Position numbers and translations under genes: made by a program. From positions 13,312,341-13,376,340 of the forward strand of contig OZ029914.1 in the NCBI GenBank assembly GCA_964023275.1: DNA of 64,000 nucleotides, written 5' to 3'. Positions 45,001 to 58,440 of this stretch are shown piece by piece. Below the pieces are notes generated by a model, which did not search any database, had not been told where the DNA came from, and saw only the letters and a list, made by a program, of their open reading frames with translations. The stretch is from Norana najaformis. Taxonomy: Eukaryota; Annelida; Clitellata; Crassiclitellata; Hormogastridae. How positions within the stretch are numbered: position 1 is the stretch's first letter; each line of letters opens with the position of its first letter.

Positions 45001-48000
45001 TTTTTCTCATGCAGAAGATCAATTAAACGACTTGTATCCAGATTCTCCGTCAGAAACTGATGATTGTTTCTTACAACAAGCGTTTCTGTTCTCGGAATAC
45101 TTTCTTTTTCTACCGCATTAGCGAACAAATTATAATGACAGGTTAATAACATTGTTCATGAACTCTTTTGTATCAATAATACCATCATCCATATGTTCTA
45201 AATTGCAGCATGCTAACTTTTACTTGTTTGTTGAGATTGAATAATTGCAAAATACATGATTATCACAAGTTATACCAATTATCTGTGGTTAATAAGTAAG
45301 AATTTGAAAAATGTCTGAGCAGTTGCTGGTTTATAATTTCATTTTTAAAGGAGGTTATCAGAAGAGTAGATATTGTTATTGTTGATCTATCCACTTTGGA
45401 AATAGAGACGTTCGTTAACTATTATTTGTTACTGCTACAGGTTCAGAAAGATATAATGCTAGTTTTCAATGAAACTGTCAATCAAAATTTGTAAAATCAC
45501 ATATTCATTTGCTTCTAATATAATGTAGCTAACAATCCAATCAGCGTCCGTACTCGTTAGTGCCGTATCAAGATAGTACTTGCTTATGTACGAGACACAG
45601 TTGTAAAATTCAGCTTACTTAATGTACTTGCATTGACTTTGTTGTCATTTTGGAAAACTTCCAACTGACGAGTAGCTTCCTCTAAGTTATCCAGTGCTTC
45701 TTTGAGAACGGTTTCTTTTTCGACCCTAAGCCGTTTTTCCATGTCTAGCTCTTCTTGCATCCTCGATTGAAGTCTCAGCTCTGTTTGCTTCATTTCTTCT
45801 ATGGTATGTTTAAGGTTTTCGCATTCTTTTTCAGTTGCGCTTAAAACTAAAGCACTCTCATGTAGCTTCGCCTGAAATTCATTGGCATTTTCCTTCTCAT
45901 GAAGAAATTTTTCTTCAACCTCCTTCAAATGCTGATTCTGTTTTATTAATTGATCGTATGCTTTCTTTAAACCTTCATTTTCTATTTCGATCAATCTCAA
46001 CTTCTCATAGGTTTCTTTCAAACTCTTCTCTTGAATGACTCTACTTTGTTTCTCCTCTTTAGCTAATGATAACTGCTGACCTAGTTCATGCAGGCGTTTC
46101 TCAAGGCTTTGATTCTTGTTCTCTGCGCTACTCAGTTGTAATTCGAACTGCTTCATGTTGATTTCTTTCAAACGATTCTCTTCCTTAAGTAAGTTGCACT
46201 TTCTTTTCAAACCAAAAATCTCGTCTTGTGCTTTAGCTAACTTCTCTTTTATGAGCTCTTGCTGACTGAAATTCTGTTGGTTGAGATCTTTTTGAGATTT
46301 CAGTTCTTCTTTCAAGGACCGTAATTCACCTTTAAGGGTATCATTTATCGAAATTGCTGCTGAATATTGGCTGGTTTTTTTATCCAACTGTCCTAGCTTT
46401 TCATAGTTGTCTGATTCTGCTTTAGTCAGTTCATTCTTGAGTTGACGATATTCTGGAGAAGAGACAAAGAAAATATGTGATTTCTCGCTTAACAATTGAC
46501 CCACAGGCCTACAAGACATTGAAAACTTTTTGCTGTATATAACAATATTTAACAGCTTAATGCAACGTTCAGGATATGTAATATATGATAAGTATTACCA
46601 AACTATATACTTAAGTAAACTAACAAGCCCAACGCGGTTTACAGGTTGTCAAACAGAACGAATGGTAGCACAGAACTGACGAAAGGTGGCATTTATGCCA
46701 AGTCAATTATATCCTATAGCTACTCTAACTAAACTCGGTAGAAAGAGTGTGACATCAGACACTAGTATTACTGGAAAGCTTGTAGATATAAAATTGTAGT
46801 ATATAAAAAATTATGTTACGTGGAACACTTATGAGACAGTGACATATTGAACATGTTAGTTTCAGTAGTGTTATATTACCTTTATTTAATTACTAACTTT
46901 AACTGAAATTTGCTGTGGAGAAACAGATGAGTATAAGAATAATCCTTTACAGATTATGCTGTTTCGAAATCAACCTAAATTGCTAAGGATAAATTCTATG
47001 CCTTTCGGTACCTAGTAGAATATGAAGAAGGCATGTTTCTGACATATCTTCAGATCTTTGTGAAGTCCACTGACGTAATGCTATGACTTTTGTGGAGATT
47101 TCTGTCCGCAGTCGACTCTCAATTCTTTTAAAGTTCTTTTCGAATTGACCGGGTTTCACCTTAGAATATGATAAACTGAAGTCAACATATACGTCATCAA
47201 ACAACACGTCTGTATATTTGTACATATTAATTAAAAGTGAAGATGAGAACATAATTATGTGTATCACATAGACCTATATCGATACGAATACACACACATA
47301 TATATTAATTGAAAAATATACATGTATACATATATTTTTATCACTTGTGGCTATAAAATATCAAATATATTTCATTTTATTTATTGCACAAATAATGCCC
47401 ACGTGGTAGCAAATCTGAAACTTAGGCGTGAGATCAATATATGCAAACAACTTGTCTGGGGTTGTTAAATGGAGTCCGCTCAAAAGGCTCGAGAACGCAG
47501 TCGTTGCCTTACCGACTACTAAAGTATGGAGCTCTTTCACAACAAAATTATTGGCGCTTAAACTGGGAACTGTGGTCTCTGCTGGTATGGTGGTAGATTG
47601 GTTTCACATTTACCTTTTACTTCTGGGTTCGAGGTTCGAAGTTTGTTGCGTCATGTGATATTGGTAAATCGTTGCCAAGCCAGGTAACTCTTAACGATAA
47701 ACTAGTTGTTGAAAAATCTATAAATCGAATCTATGGTAAGTGATCTGATTCAGAAAACAATCTCAAATAATAGAATGAAAATTCTGTGTGGAAACGTAAC
47801 GCTCAGCGATTCCTGCTAAGGATAAATTCTATGCCTTTCGGTACCTAGTAGAATATGAAGAAGGCATGTTTCTGACATATCTTCAGATCTTTGTGAAGTC
47901 CACTGACGTAATGCTATGACTTTTTTGAGGCCTGCATGTTTGCTCAGTCAGTATTTATTATTACTGTTACTCCTGCTGGAGTCAGCAGGGAACCGGCGTC

Positions 48001-51000
48001 GCGGTGTCTGCGCTTTATTTTCCAAATCTATATTTTCTATCTTTCCGGCGTCTATTTAGAATTTAAGTTTCCTGTCTTACCTGATTTATTCTCTGTCTTT
48101 GTTGAGTCCGTTCCAATTTGTTTCAACTTTTAAACAACTTAAGATTCGCCTAATTTTTGTCCTTTTTGCACCCATTGTTCGCCTTGAGTCTTAATCTTTC
48201 GCCATTTTAACTTCATCTAACGGCCACGTAATCTTAGACCACATAATGTATAATTCAATCATTCTTCTTATTTTCGGCCTACGTTGCATGATCGCCTTCC
48301 ATATCACTTGCCAACCACTCCACACTAGCTTGCCTCACATCATTCCAACAGCAAATTTTTTTTACTGCGCCCAATTTGGCACAGCGACTATGCATTATGG
48401 ACATATGTGTTTCATTCCTTTATCGTTGTTCCTAACTTCATCTCTCAGTCGACCACCGCAGTACCTCACTCGCCATACCGTCTTCAACATACTGATTCTA
48501 CTGTCCGGGGACATCCATCCAAATCCTGGCCCACTGGATTTTTATTCATGTCCTCCTCCCTCACCTCCTCCTACCTATCCTCCTCCTTCTAGAATTTCAT
48601 CTTCCAGGATCCTCGACAATACTCACAATACAGGCAATAGTCGCTTCTTAATTTGCACGCTAAATATTCGATCATTCCTGCATCCTGCACATTCCCAAGA
48701 AATTAATGATATAGCCCTCTCTTCTCGCCCGCCAGACACATTTCCCTTCTGAAACCTGGTTTAATTTAAACACACTCTTGCTCAATATGAAGACTGTATT
48801 CCTCCAGGCTACCATCTTTACAGTACATCTCGACCCTGAAAATCATCTACCCCCGCCTATGTAAATCCAGCTGGTGGTGGTATTGCATTTCTGACCCGTG
48901 AACCTTCTACAGCTTTTAGACTCATCTGGTTATTGTTTCCACTCCTTTGAATGTGCATCAATTACACTTAAACTTCCTCAAACAAATCTGACTATCTTTA
49001 ATGTATATCGCCCTCCATCCTTCTCTTCATATTCAAGTCCTCCATTAGTCTTCTTGAAAGAATTTACCACCCTTCTCTCCACTGCCGCCACTACACCTTC
49101 CCCAGAACTGCGACAGTTTTCTGACATATCATACAAACTCATTGACGCTCCGCCACTTGCAATTTCTGCATCGGCCTTTCACTCAAAGCTGAAAACATTC
49201 GTCTTTCACAGATCCTACCCTGACACCCCTTCTTCCTCTTATCCCTCCCTCCTCTCCAACCCCAAGCACCATCCCCATAGCTGTCTGTTCGTCTGACATT
49301 TGGATCTTGACCTGGAACCGAACCCTTTTGCCTATCGATTTTGTTTTGACTGAGCGCCTGTGAATAAGCTGATTCCCGCGACGTGGCTTTCGTTGGGCGC
49401 TGTAGAAATCTAGGAAATACGATTACGATTACGATTACACCTCATGAATTTCTGATTACAGATGACTGCAATATACATGTCGATAACCCCTCTGACACAT
49501 TTGCTTCAGATTTCCTCGCCCTATGATCTTCAACTAATCTGGTTCAACGTATCAAATTCTCCACCCACATTCACAATCACACACTTGACCTTATTATTAC
49601 ATCATCATTCTTCACTTAGTCACCCGATATATCTTTCTCTTTTGACACACCATCTGATCATTACCCGGTTATTTTTACATGTCTTAACATTCTTCCGACT
49701 CCACGTCCTGATCCTGTCTCATTCTTTCCGTCGCATTAGTTCACTTAACATTGAAGCCTTCATACAAGAAATCTGACCTCGCTTTAAATCCACCCTCTTC
49801 CCTTGATGACCTTCTCTCTTTCTATAACACCACTCTTGCCACTATCCTTGACAAACATGCTCCTATTATTACCAAATCCAGCTCTCACTCTAACAATCCT
49901 TGGTACAATTCCTATCTCCAGGCCTTCAAATCTTTCCGGCGACGCCTTGAACGCACCTACAAACGCACCAGGGATCCTCAACTTCTCTCTGCCCTTAAAT
50001 CTGCCACAAATAAATACGATCACCTTCTTACTGCAGCTAAACAGAGTTTTTACTCCTCACTAGTTCGTTCTCGATCCTCTAACCCTCGCCTTCTCTGGAA
50101 AACCATAAACCAACTCCTCCATCGAAACTCATCCAGCCCACTTCCAAATTCTCTTCCGTCTTCTTCAATAGCCGACTCAATCTGTTCTTTCTTTTCGATC
50201 AAAATTAGTACCCTCCGTCTATCTCTTCAATCTGTCCTCCCCAAAACCACCAATAATCAACCTGATGATGCTCCATCCACACTCATGACTCCCTACCCTC
50301 CCCACCTCGATCCTCATTATCTGTCTTTCAACCCACTTCAGAGTCTGAAATATTCAAACACTCTCTTGTTACCTCTCTTCTCAAGAAATCATCTCTCGAC
50401 AAGGAAATCCTTACGGACTACCGGCCTGTTACTAACCTGACTTTCATCTCTAAATTAACTGAACGGATTGTCCTCTCTCGAATCAATGACAATTTAGCTT
50501 CTAACTCACTCCTTAACCCACACCAGTTTGGTTTTACTAAACGCCACTCAACTGAAACTCTGCTATCATCTCCTACAACAAGCTTGTTTCTGCCATTTCT
50601 TATCAACAGGTTTCTTGCCTGTGTCTCCTTGATATCTCTGCAGCCTTCAACACCATAGATCACAATATCTTACTCCACCGACCTTCAACCTGGTTTGGTT
50701 TTGCTGACACTGTTCTCCTATGGATACAGTCTTATATCTCCTCCCGATCTTTCTCTGTTAAAACTTCGGAAGCCTCTTCTCAGTCATGCCCTCTCACTTG
50801 CGGAGTTCCACAAGGCTCCGTTCTTGGACCTCTTCTGTTTCTCCTCTACACTACCTCACTCATTTCACTCATTAAAGCATCCTTAGTTGATCAAACCTCT
50901 ATGCTGATGACACCCAACTATTCATCTCTTTCTCTCCGAATTGTTTAACTACTCTATAAATCACCTTTGGTAAGGCTAAACAAATCTCCTTCTGGATGAC

Positions 51001-54000
51001 ATCTAATCTCGTATGCCTGAACCCATCTAAGACGGAATTCGTACTTATTGGCCTACGTGACCAGCTCAAGAAAATTCCTGACCCTTCTATCTCCTTCACC
51101 CTGGGCTCTGCCTCCACCAACACAATTAATATTAATTCTCCTGTCCGCAATTTAGGTGTAGTATCTGACCAATACCTCTCCTTTTCTGATCATATCAACC
51201 ATCTTTCTGCTCTTGCTTCATGCATATCCGTGACCTCTGCAGAATCCGCCCTATGCTTGACTTCAAAACTGCATCTACCATCGCCACATTCATAGTCCAT
51301 GCAAAACTTAATTACAGTAATTCACTTTTCCTCAATATAGACAAAACTCAGATAAATCGCCTTTAAGGAATTCAGAATGCTCTCGTTCGTGCCGTCACCA
51401 AATCTCCCAAATACCATCACATCACTCCTGTTCTGAAATCACTTCACTGGCTTAAAATATCAGAATGAACAGAGCACAAAGTATTATCCCTCAGCTACAA
51501 CACACTTCAATCCTCTCAACCCTCCTATCTTCGTCAATTATTTACAATCCAACCACTCCTCATCAGTCCTAACACTTCTTCGCCCTCCCGTCACCTCATC
51601 CTTAAAATTTGGAAATCGCTGCATAGCCATAGCTGCCCCACCCCTCTGGAATAAACTCCCGCCAAATTACGACAATTATCTGTTTCATTATATGAACTTA
51701 CCAACACTTCACCTCTGTCAGTGTCTGGGCAGGTCTTTCACTCAAGACTGAAAACATTTCTTTTCCCAAAATCTTATCCTGATTCTTCCTCTTCCTCTTA
51801 TCTCTCTTCTCGCTTCAATTTCAAACATCATCCACCGTAGCCATCCGACTGTCTGACTGCCTGACTCCTGGATCTTGACCTGGAACCGAACCCTTTTGCC
51901 TATCAATTTTGTTTTGACTGAGCGCCTGTGAATAAGCTGGTTCCCGCGACTTAGCTTTCGTTGGGCGCTGTAGAAATCTCGAGATCACGATTACGATCCG
52001 TTTCTCTGTAGAATAACCAGGCTTTATAATGTTTCGCGAAAAGGTAGGTCTACTTCTGCGAAAAGCTACAGATTAACTACATACGAACTTTAAAAATAAA
52101 ATATGAAACGTCTTTACCTTGCGATTTTGATTTATGGCATCGGAACAATAAGAACTTCGAAGTGGCGACGTGTTACGATGTTGGATTACGGTTGATTTAA
52201 TGCAAGGCTTTGGTGGAGGAAATGGTTTTAATGAAGAAAATTCGGAATTGTGCGTTTTCTGTTGGGGTTTAGATGGCACTCCTAAACCATTGAAGAGAAG
52301 ATATACTTTACGCAAAATAGTCTTCTGAACGATTTAAAACATGTATCAGATCGTGGTGTGCCATATGTGCTGATAATAGACTGGGACCGATGTAACTATT
52401 TTGAAACTTACTACAACCAACTCTACTAGGGAGTTGTTCATTTAGCATATTATTTTAAAATGATTAAAGACGCAACCATGTTTTCAAAGTTTTGAATTGC
52501 GGTCTCTTTCCAATAAGAATTTTTAAAGCACAAATTTAGGCTAAATGATCGCTTATCAATTACAGGTTATATTTAATAGGCGCTCAACTTTCGTTTAAGA
52601 TGTTGTACATTTTAAATTATAACTTAACTTATTCCAAGAATCATTTATCGAATATCATACCTACGCTCATATATAATTGCCAGTGACTTTGGAACAACAA
52701 ATAGCAAAACAGTTAGCCATAATTTAAAACGAGTGTTTTTAGTATTTATGTATTGCTTAGGATACCTGGATTATGTGTGACATAATCATAATACATAAAA
52801 ATCACAAAATGCAATATAATACATGAAAACAAATAAAACAACATAAAATAATATAGCATAACCCAGCATTTCATGACCGAGGCTTAATTGGTTCAAAAGG
52901 CTTTCATCTATGTTAGAACCACAACGCCTCATAGTACCTTAGCATCCACAAATAACTTACTATGTATTAATCTATACCAGGACTCTAAATCTTGTAGTGA
53001 CTTTTTACTTTTTAGCCGCAGTATGATGTTTCTCTTAGTAAAATTACTTAAGTGCCTCGATTTTTTAAAATGACTCGATTTTGATATTTGGCTCCGGAAG
53101 TCAGATAAAACATTTATATTTCCATCAACTTATTACTCCTCCAAAATGGCTTCTCGCCTTCTCTTTTCTTTTTCCACATGACGTCTTTCGGTTTCTGCTT
53201 GATTCCGACATACTTGTAAAACATCTTTCCTTACTCTTACATTTGCATATCTTACGCTGAAAGATCTCTACTGCATTGAACGAAATAATGAATATGTCGT
53301 TTATTTTTATCAAGATCGGTAACGACTCATGTCTCATTTTGTTACATACTGGAATCATTTGTAGATGTCGAGTAAATGTGTCATGATATCGATATATACA
53401 AGTGAAACTTTAACAATGAAAGAGGAAGCCTTATATTTTTATACCTTTTGGCTGCTTGAGTTTGACAACTATATGAGATTGGTTTGTTTCCTCCAGAGCA
53501 GTCAAGAATTTGTCGAAGTTTTCCGTTGACTTTCTGTTCAAAACCTCCAAGAGCGACACGTTCTTCTGAAATTGACCCCTCTTGCAAGCAATCTGCTCCT
53601 TCTCGCTGAAGGTCAATACACTCCGTTCATAGAGCAGAAAGATAAGTTCATTTTCGGTGTCCAATCTTTCTGACAGCCAAGTGAAATTTTGACAAATTAA
53701 GTCTTTGTGATTTGAAGCTTCTTGTAGGCCTAAGTTTAAAAATTAACAAATTACATCCACATCAGAGTAAAGTAAACTACATAGTAAAGTAAGCAACATA
53801 ATCTGCATTTTATTAAGTCATAGCATGTCATGAACATCACTTTAACATTAGCTTTCAGTTTGAGTTTAAAACTATGAAGATAATAGTAAGATCTGTGCAG
53901 TTTAAAAATGCGTATGTTGCATTTGTTATTAGATTAGGTAGGAAATGACTTCAAGTTAATGTTTTCTATTATGTCTCAGTTTTCCTGATTGTCATTCTGC

Positions 54001-55253
54001 TGAAGCGTCAGCCCTTCACCTTTGCGTTAGGTATTTGAGCACTGAATATTTCTATACACAAAAATGTCTTATGTAACACTTCATGTTGATGATTGCTTTA
54101 TCCAACACCATGAAGCCTGATGGACTACAGAATCAAGTCTTCGAGACTGTTGCTGACAAATCTGTTAGATCAGCTTTTTGCGGATTCTAAAAGATACATA
54201 TTCATGCATATGTACAAGAGGCATTAGCTTGTAAACGATCACATCATTTGCAGTAAAGTATAGATGAGCTTCAAATTGTGCCACATAGGAAAATAAGTAA
54301 GACTAAAAGTGGTATTTGTATCGTAGCAATTTAAGCAACTATAGGCCTACATGTGAACTTACTGTCGTTTGAGGACGTCAGCATTTGGTACAAATGCGAC
54401 TGGTCTGTAGCTATTAAGAGTTTCAAGAACCATTCATATGCATCTCTGGGTTTCTTGGCTATGACGGTTAGCAGTTCCTCGTTGGCTTTGATGGGTGTAG
54501 CCTGTAAATCGTAGATATATTCGAACTCCTGTTGAGTCAGCTTCTTCTTTTCATACATTTGCGCTATAATTTCCCCAAAGCACGACAGGTTGCTTACTAG
54601 TTGGTGGTATTTCATCTGAATCCGATTTCCATGTTCTTCTGAAAGAAAGAAATAGTACGGATTTGTTTATGAGTTCCTCTTAAACTTAGATTGATAGAAA
54701 CAGCAGCCTATCCACAGCGGGCTCTCAGCACTTATAGCCTTTATCTGTTGTTCGTCTACTCCTTTCAAGAAAGAATTTCATTTCATGCCCACTAATTGGT
54801 GACGATATTTTTTTTTGTCCTGCACTAGCAAAAGCTTAGCCGATTGCCATGCTGATGGTAGATGTAAAGCTTCACTCGATATCTGACATCGGTAAGTCTT
54901 CTAAACGAAGACTTATTGTAAGCAGATCATGTGATCTTCCTTTGAAGGTCCTGTTTCTATCTGCTGCGACTTTAGAAATTCCTCTTTGCATTCTAGAGGT
55001 CTTTACAACTTAGGTGCGAATCTATCGTGGTTGTTGTTGAAAAGGGCATATGTGTTCATTATTTTACCTTTGAAATAAAAAAGAGTAAAACCGACAGATG
55101 TCTACATCTGTGAAATTGTGTAAAGACTGAATTGCATAATTATAATAAAATACCTTCTTCTCGCGATAATGTGCAAGTTTTCAGTTCTTCTTCGATTAGA
55201 TTAACAGCGAAGTACCACAGCTGATCCCTTCGCGATGAAATTCCATTAACCAT
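42069..55253 (-). CDS. Array copy 4: triple-CARD, coiled-coil, NHL-propeller protein (1136 aa)
   Basis: Exons in transcript order: 55253-55154, 54638-54363, 53729-53445, 52281-52118, 47159-47012, 46452-45619, 45085-44819, 43811-43380 and 42973-42069, total 3411 nt in frame, all GT-AG. Domains: CARD 1 (about 34-125), CARD 2 (126-220), short linker with PFPPPKP (221-275), exon 5 (276-324), coiled coil (325-602), CARD 3 (603-691), TRADD-N-like with IAIWFWCHSQ (692-835), propeller with a longer C-terminal tail (836-1136). It belongs with copy 5 rather than copies 1-3 and lacks the intron 2 SINE. Intron 4 is about 5 kb because of an antisense LINE. The gene still appears intact. Confidence 0.9.
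46981..47091 (-). repeat. 111-bp segment duplicated at 47814-47924 (source)
   Basis: This segment covers the 3' part of exon 5 of copy 4, its splice donor and the first bases of intron 5. The second copy, 833 bp away in the same orientation, is identical by eye. The source lies in the functional exon. Confidence 0.9.
47814..47924 (-). pseudogene. Partial exon 5 duplicate beside the LINE 5' end
   Basis: A perfect copy of 46981-47091 within intron 4 of copy 4. It keeps the donor side of exon 5 but lacks its acceptor half, so it cannot be spliced as the original is. The LINE begins within a few bases of its right end. Confidence 0.85.
48504..48533 (+). other. 2A-like motif in the LINE N-terminal region
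   Basis: Encodes SGDIHPNPGP. The 2A consensus for ribosomal skipping is D-V/I-E-x-N-P-G-P. Here His replaces the Glu, so skipping may be weak or absent. 2A-like peptides are known near the N-terminus of some CR1-clade LINE proteins. Confidence 0.6.
49105..49437 (+). mobile_element. Nested 5'-truncated copy of the same LINE family
   Basis: The endonuclease frame breaks off after TPSPE, then gives FHSKLKTFVFH and LLSNPKHHP (polyprotein C-terminus), the 3' UTR and GATTAC repeats. The host endonuclease then resumes with EFLITDD. The nested copy is therefore a later insertion of a related element. GAA flanks both sides and may be part of a short target duplication. Confidence 0.8.
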
Positions 55254-56544
55254 TTTGAATTTTGTCTCTACAGTTCAATCGTTAAATGAGTCAGCAATGG
55301 AGAACGCTGATCATTATATTCCTTAACAGTGAATAAATCATTGGTATTTGCAAGATAAATACGCTGCGCTATTCGTCTCTACTTAATACCCTTTCTTCGA
55401 GTTCAGATCATGCCTGCCTATGTTAAAATACACAGACTACTGTATCTTAAAAAACTCTTGAAAACCCCACCTTTTCCTACGCCTAACGGCTATATCTGTG
55501 TAATGTTGTTTTGCAAACACGTTACTGTATTGGGAGCGCATTTCGGGAAGCTTCTCGAACACGATTCGCTGAAGCCATTGCTCATTTACATTGACTAGGC
55601 TTCCGTTTGGAATTCCCCTTGCCATTCACCCTTTATAATTCGTTCTGAATGCAGAACTATTTTTGCTTTTTTTGTCTTTAAGCTAGCTATTCCACTCTCT
55701 GGACTTCAGAGTGCATTCTTGAACTGTTCAATGTAAGAAGTCAATATAAAATGTATGCTGCATTTTATCTAAGTCTAGGTCTACAGCTTGCCATCTATGC
55801 TAGTACTGCGTCCTATGTTAACTATGCTGCTAAGTCGTATGCTAACTATGCTAATGAGTCGTATCATTTTGAGAGGTGAGAGAGAGACTTTTTATTGAAC
55901 ATCAAACATAATAATTAAAATCACAGTCTGTCACATACATTGGTGCCAAAGGGCTCACCTAAAAAGAACAAAAAGTTCCACTACGAAGGTTACCTGTTTA
56001 CATCATTGATAACAAATAGGTGACAGCATTATACTGAGCATGGTGGCATGGTAGTAACGCTGTAGCTATTCATTCCATTGTAGAAACACTACTGAGATGA
56101 AAAGTGAAACAGAATGTACTCACTCGACAGCATCCTACACACGATACTTTTATTTCTGCAGTTGGTCAATTAGAATAGGTTTGTATATTGGATTAGAATA
56201 CGCCGCATAGCCTTGATTATTTGTAATCTTCCAATAACTTGAGCATGCAGGCTGTAGTCTGAGCTACTTAACCCATATGATCGGCCACTCGTAACATATT
56301 GAAAACATTTGTACACATTGTAGGCGGACACGGACCTGCAGGCCTAACTACTCATACAGCTAGTGTTCGCTCAATAAAGTCAAATTCAGATAAGGCACAT
56401 AGCTGTATATATAATTGAGGCTATATATATAGACCAAAGATTTTAGAAAGGGATCTTTCCATTCTTAAAATCTACGGCTGAGACACGCTAATGAACATAT
56501 TCCACGTGACATAGGCAACTCAATGCTGAAGTGTTAGCTTTGCT
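55254..56544. other. Upstream region of copy 4, nothing else recognised
   Basis: A GTAG acceptor just before the start codon of copy 4 could begin the 5' part of exon 1. No homolog of the candidate 5' UTR exon of copies 1-3 was found here. The 62-residue minus-strand frame at 55437-55625 has no support. Confidence 0.4.
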
Positions 56545-56965
56545 TTGAATTGTAAAGCAAATCTCGCGCTGTGATTTGGCAGAATTTATGGACGCCATCT
56601 TTGTTTCATTTTTGGTTAGAGATATTCAACCAGTAAAAGGTTATACTGTGTTCGTTTCTGGTAAATTCAAGTTTTCGTAAATTACATATATCTTTGAAAG
56701 GATATATCCGTGCAAAAATGAGTAACTGGACAAGTTTAGAACCGTGTAAACCTATATCAGTCAAGCGTATATATAGTTCTTCAGCAGGCTTAGGTGAAAT
56801 TCTTTCGGCTGATGAATAAATGTAGAGGCGGTGGATGGAGTGTTAAGAAATGAGGCAGGAACAGTTTTCATGTCATGCAGAGAGGCATCCCAAACTAACC
56901 TGTTATCATTATCACGTCTCATCCTTCAAATATCATATTTGACAGCGAATGAAGAAACCCTCAAA
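56545..56965 (-). promoter_or_regulatory. Conserved upstream block of copy 4
   Basis: Clearly homologous to 16440-16900, including AGAATTTATGGACGCCAT and ATTCTTTCGGCTGATGAA-type segments. It is thus kept across both subfamilies. The CCAAT/TATA pair seen in copies 1-2 is not preserved at its left edge. It is regulatory or transcribed leader sequence by inference. Confidence 0.4.
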
Positions 56966-58440
56966 AGTAGACAAAATTAGAACTGATTGTGGCACTGCTC
57001 TGGATTGGGCTGAAGTTGCTGGTTAATAGGGTGATAGCCACACACTTCTATCACAAATAGTAGTAAATTTACAACTACTGATAGATGGAAGTGTCTTAGC
57101 AACTACTTTTGACAAATCTTGAGTTAAAATTTTTGCCATAACTCGACCTTAGTCGATGTGCCAGTGTTCGCGAATGTTTATTAGAATGGTAAATTGTAGT
57201 GATGTGCACGACTTCAAAATGGGGCTTTAAGGAAAAAGGTAAATTAAGTTTTGTTGCAAAACATCATAATGAAATTGTAAATAAAAAATTTCGACAGCGA
57301 AACTCTTATGGTTTGATAGCTAACACAACAAGGAATATAGCTAATCAAGAAACTCATCTTTATCCTGTCCTGGACGTAAGAATTTGTTGCGCTCGTCTGC
57401 GTCAACAAAAGGATCCGTTGGCGAGCACAGTCTTCTTCCAGATGGGTGGCGAGCGGTGCTATTGTTTTTGCGGCTTAACTTTCTGGGAACCTATTGCTTG
57501 TGCGTGGAGAATTGTACGAATGATCTGGGTGTGACCTGGGTCCAGTGATTGACCTTTATGATCACTGACGAGTGTTTGATGAAACTGCTTTTCCACCGAC
57601 GGCGGATTCGGACAGTATGCCGTGCGTCTACAACTGAAGTTGCCATAACCCTAATTCATGCATGATGTAGCCGGGTTGACTTTGGCAATGGTGTTTATGC
57701 TGGCCTAAATCTCTTCCGCATTAATAACCTGATATGTTTCAAATGCTGCAGCTAGGCTAATTGGTGGTATACGTACGTTCGATCATATATCCAGCTTCAT
57801 ACGTGAGCAACTGCAGTGGATCAAAATCTGTGGTAGCAACACAGAATCAAAAAAAAAACTTAAAGAAAAGTGTCGGGGATCTTCCGAAGTTTGGATCGAT
57901 CCAGCTTCAAAACGTAGACTCGCCCTATTTACAGCGTATCGTTGAATCGTGAAAAAACATACTGTCGATTCTCTATTATGTAAGTAATTAAATCAACAGT
58001 TCGATCACAACAACTCTGATATTAAAACTTCTACACGCTATCGACAGCAATAGCATCGACATTTTGTTACTCTTACAATCAACGGAATACCCAGATATTT
58101 CAAACACGGCTCAAACACTGTCCGACCAACGAATTTGCATTCTGGTTTATATATCCTAAAACCCGTGGAGTCAGCAGACTGCGACCGTGCAAGAACCTGA
58201 CCCATGGCAACGTACTCCCGACCTTTTCCCGCGCGATCACCCATGCACTTGATGAAATGCGCACCAGCGATGCCACACCAACTCCAGCACTGCACCCTCA
58301 ACCCAAGACGATATGGACAGACGCATCACCAAGTCAAGCGAGCCCAACGGTTAGACTCATAACTACGCACGATAGACGTATAATCACGTGACAGACGCAT
58401 TATTTACGCATGCCTGAGTTTCTCAAAACCTACTAACTAA
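56966..58440. other. Spacer between copies 4 and 5, mostly unrecognised
   Basis: Contains a stretch of lower AT content (about 57350-57690 and 58040-58330) without a convincing protein. The frames at 57199-57534 (+) and 58038-58301 (-) match nothing I recognise. From about 58330 the sequence aligns with 41735-41860, the 3' flank of copy 4. Confidence 0.4.

Larger units (their letters stand above)
47930..51990 (+). mobile_element. CR1/L2-like LINE inserted antisense in intron 4 of copy 4
   Basis: A near full-length but frame-broken APE-type non-LTR element. The N-terminal frame (48246-48752) has hydrophobic segments, then SGDIHPNPGP, a proline-rich spacer and the endonuclease start LICTLNIRSFL. 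Further endonuclease pieces are NVYRPPS and, after a nested insertion, FLITDD. The reverse transcriptase shows DYRPVTNLTFISKL (about 50415), QFGFTKRHST, GVPQGSVLGPLL (about 50798-50836) and YADDTQLF (50900-50923). It ends in a 3' UTR with TTTCGTTGGGCGCTGTAGAA and GATTAC-type repeats. Many frameshifts make it inactive. The tails at 16005, 20412, 28065, 32390 and 34090 are the same family. Confidence 0.9.

Noticed and set aside
47930-51990. Disruption of copy 4 by the large LINE
   Set aside because: The element lies wholly inside intron 4 and on the opposite strand. Exons 4 and 5 keep their splice sites and join in frame.
57199-57534. A 111-residue plus-strand gene between copies 4 and 5
   Set aside because: No domain, no conserved partner in the other spacers and no splice support. 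It could be part of an unrecognised repeat.
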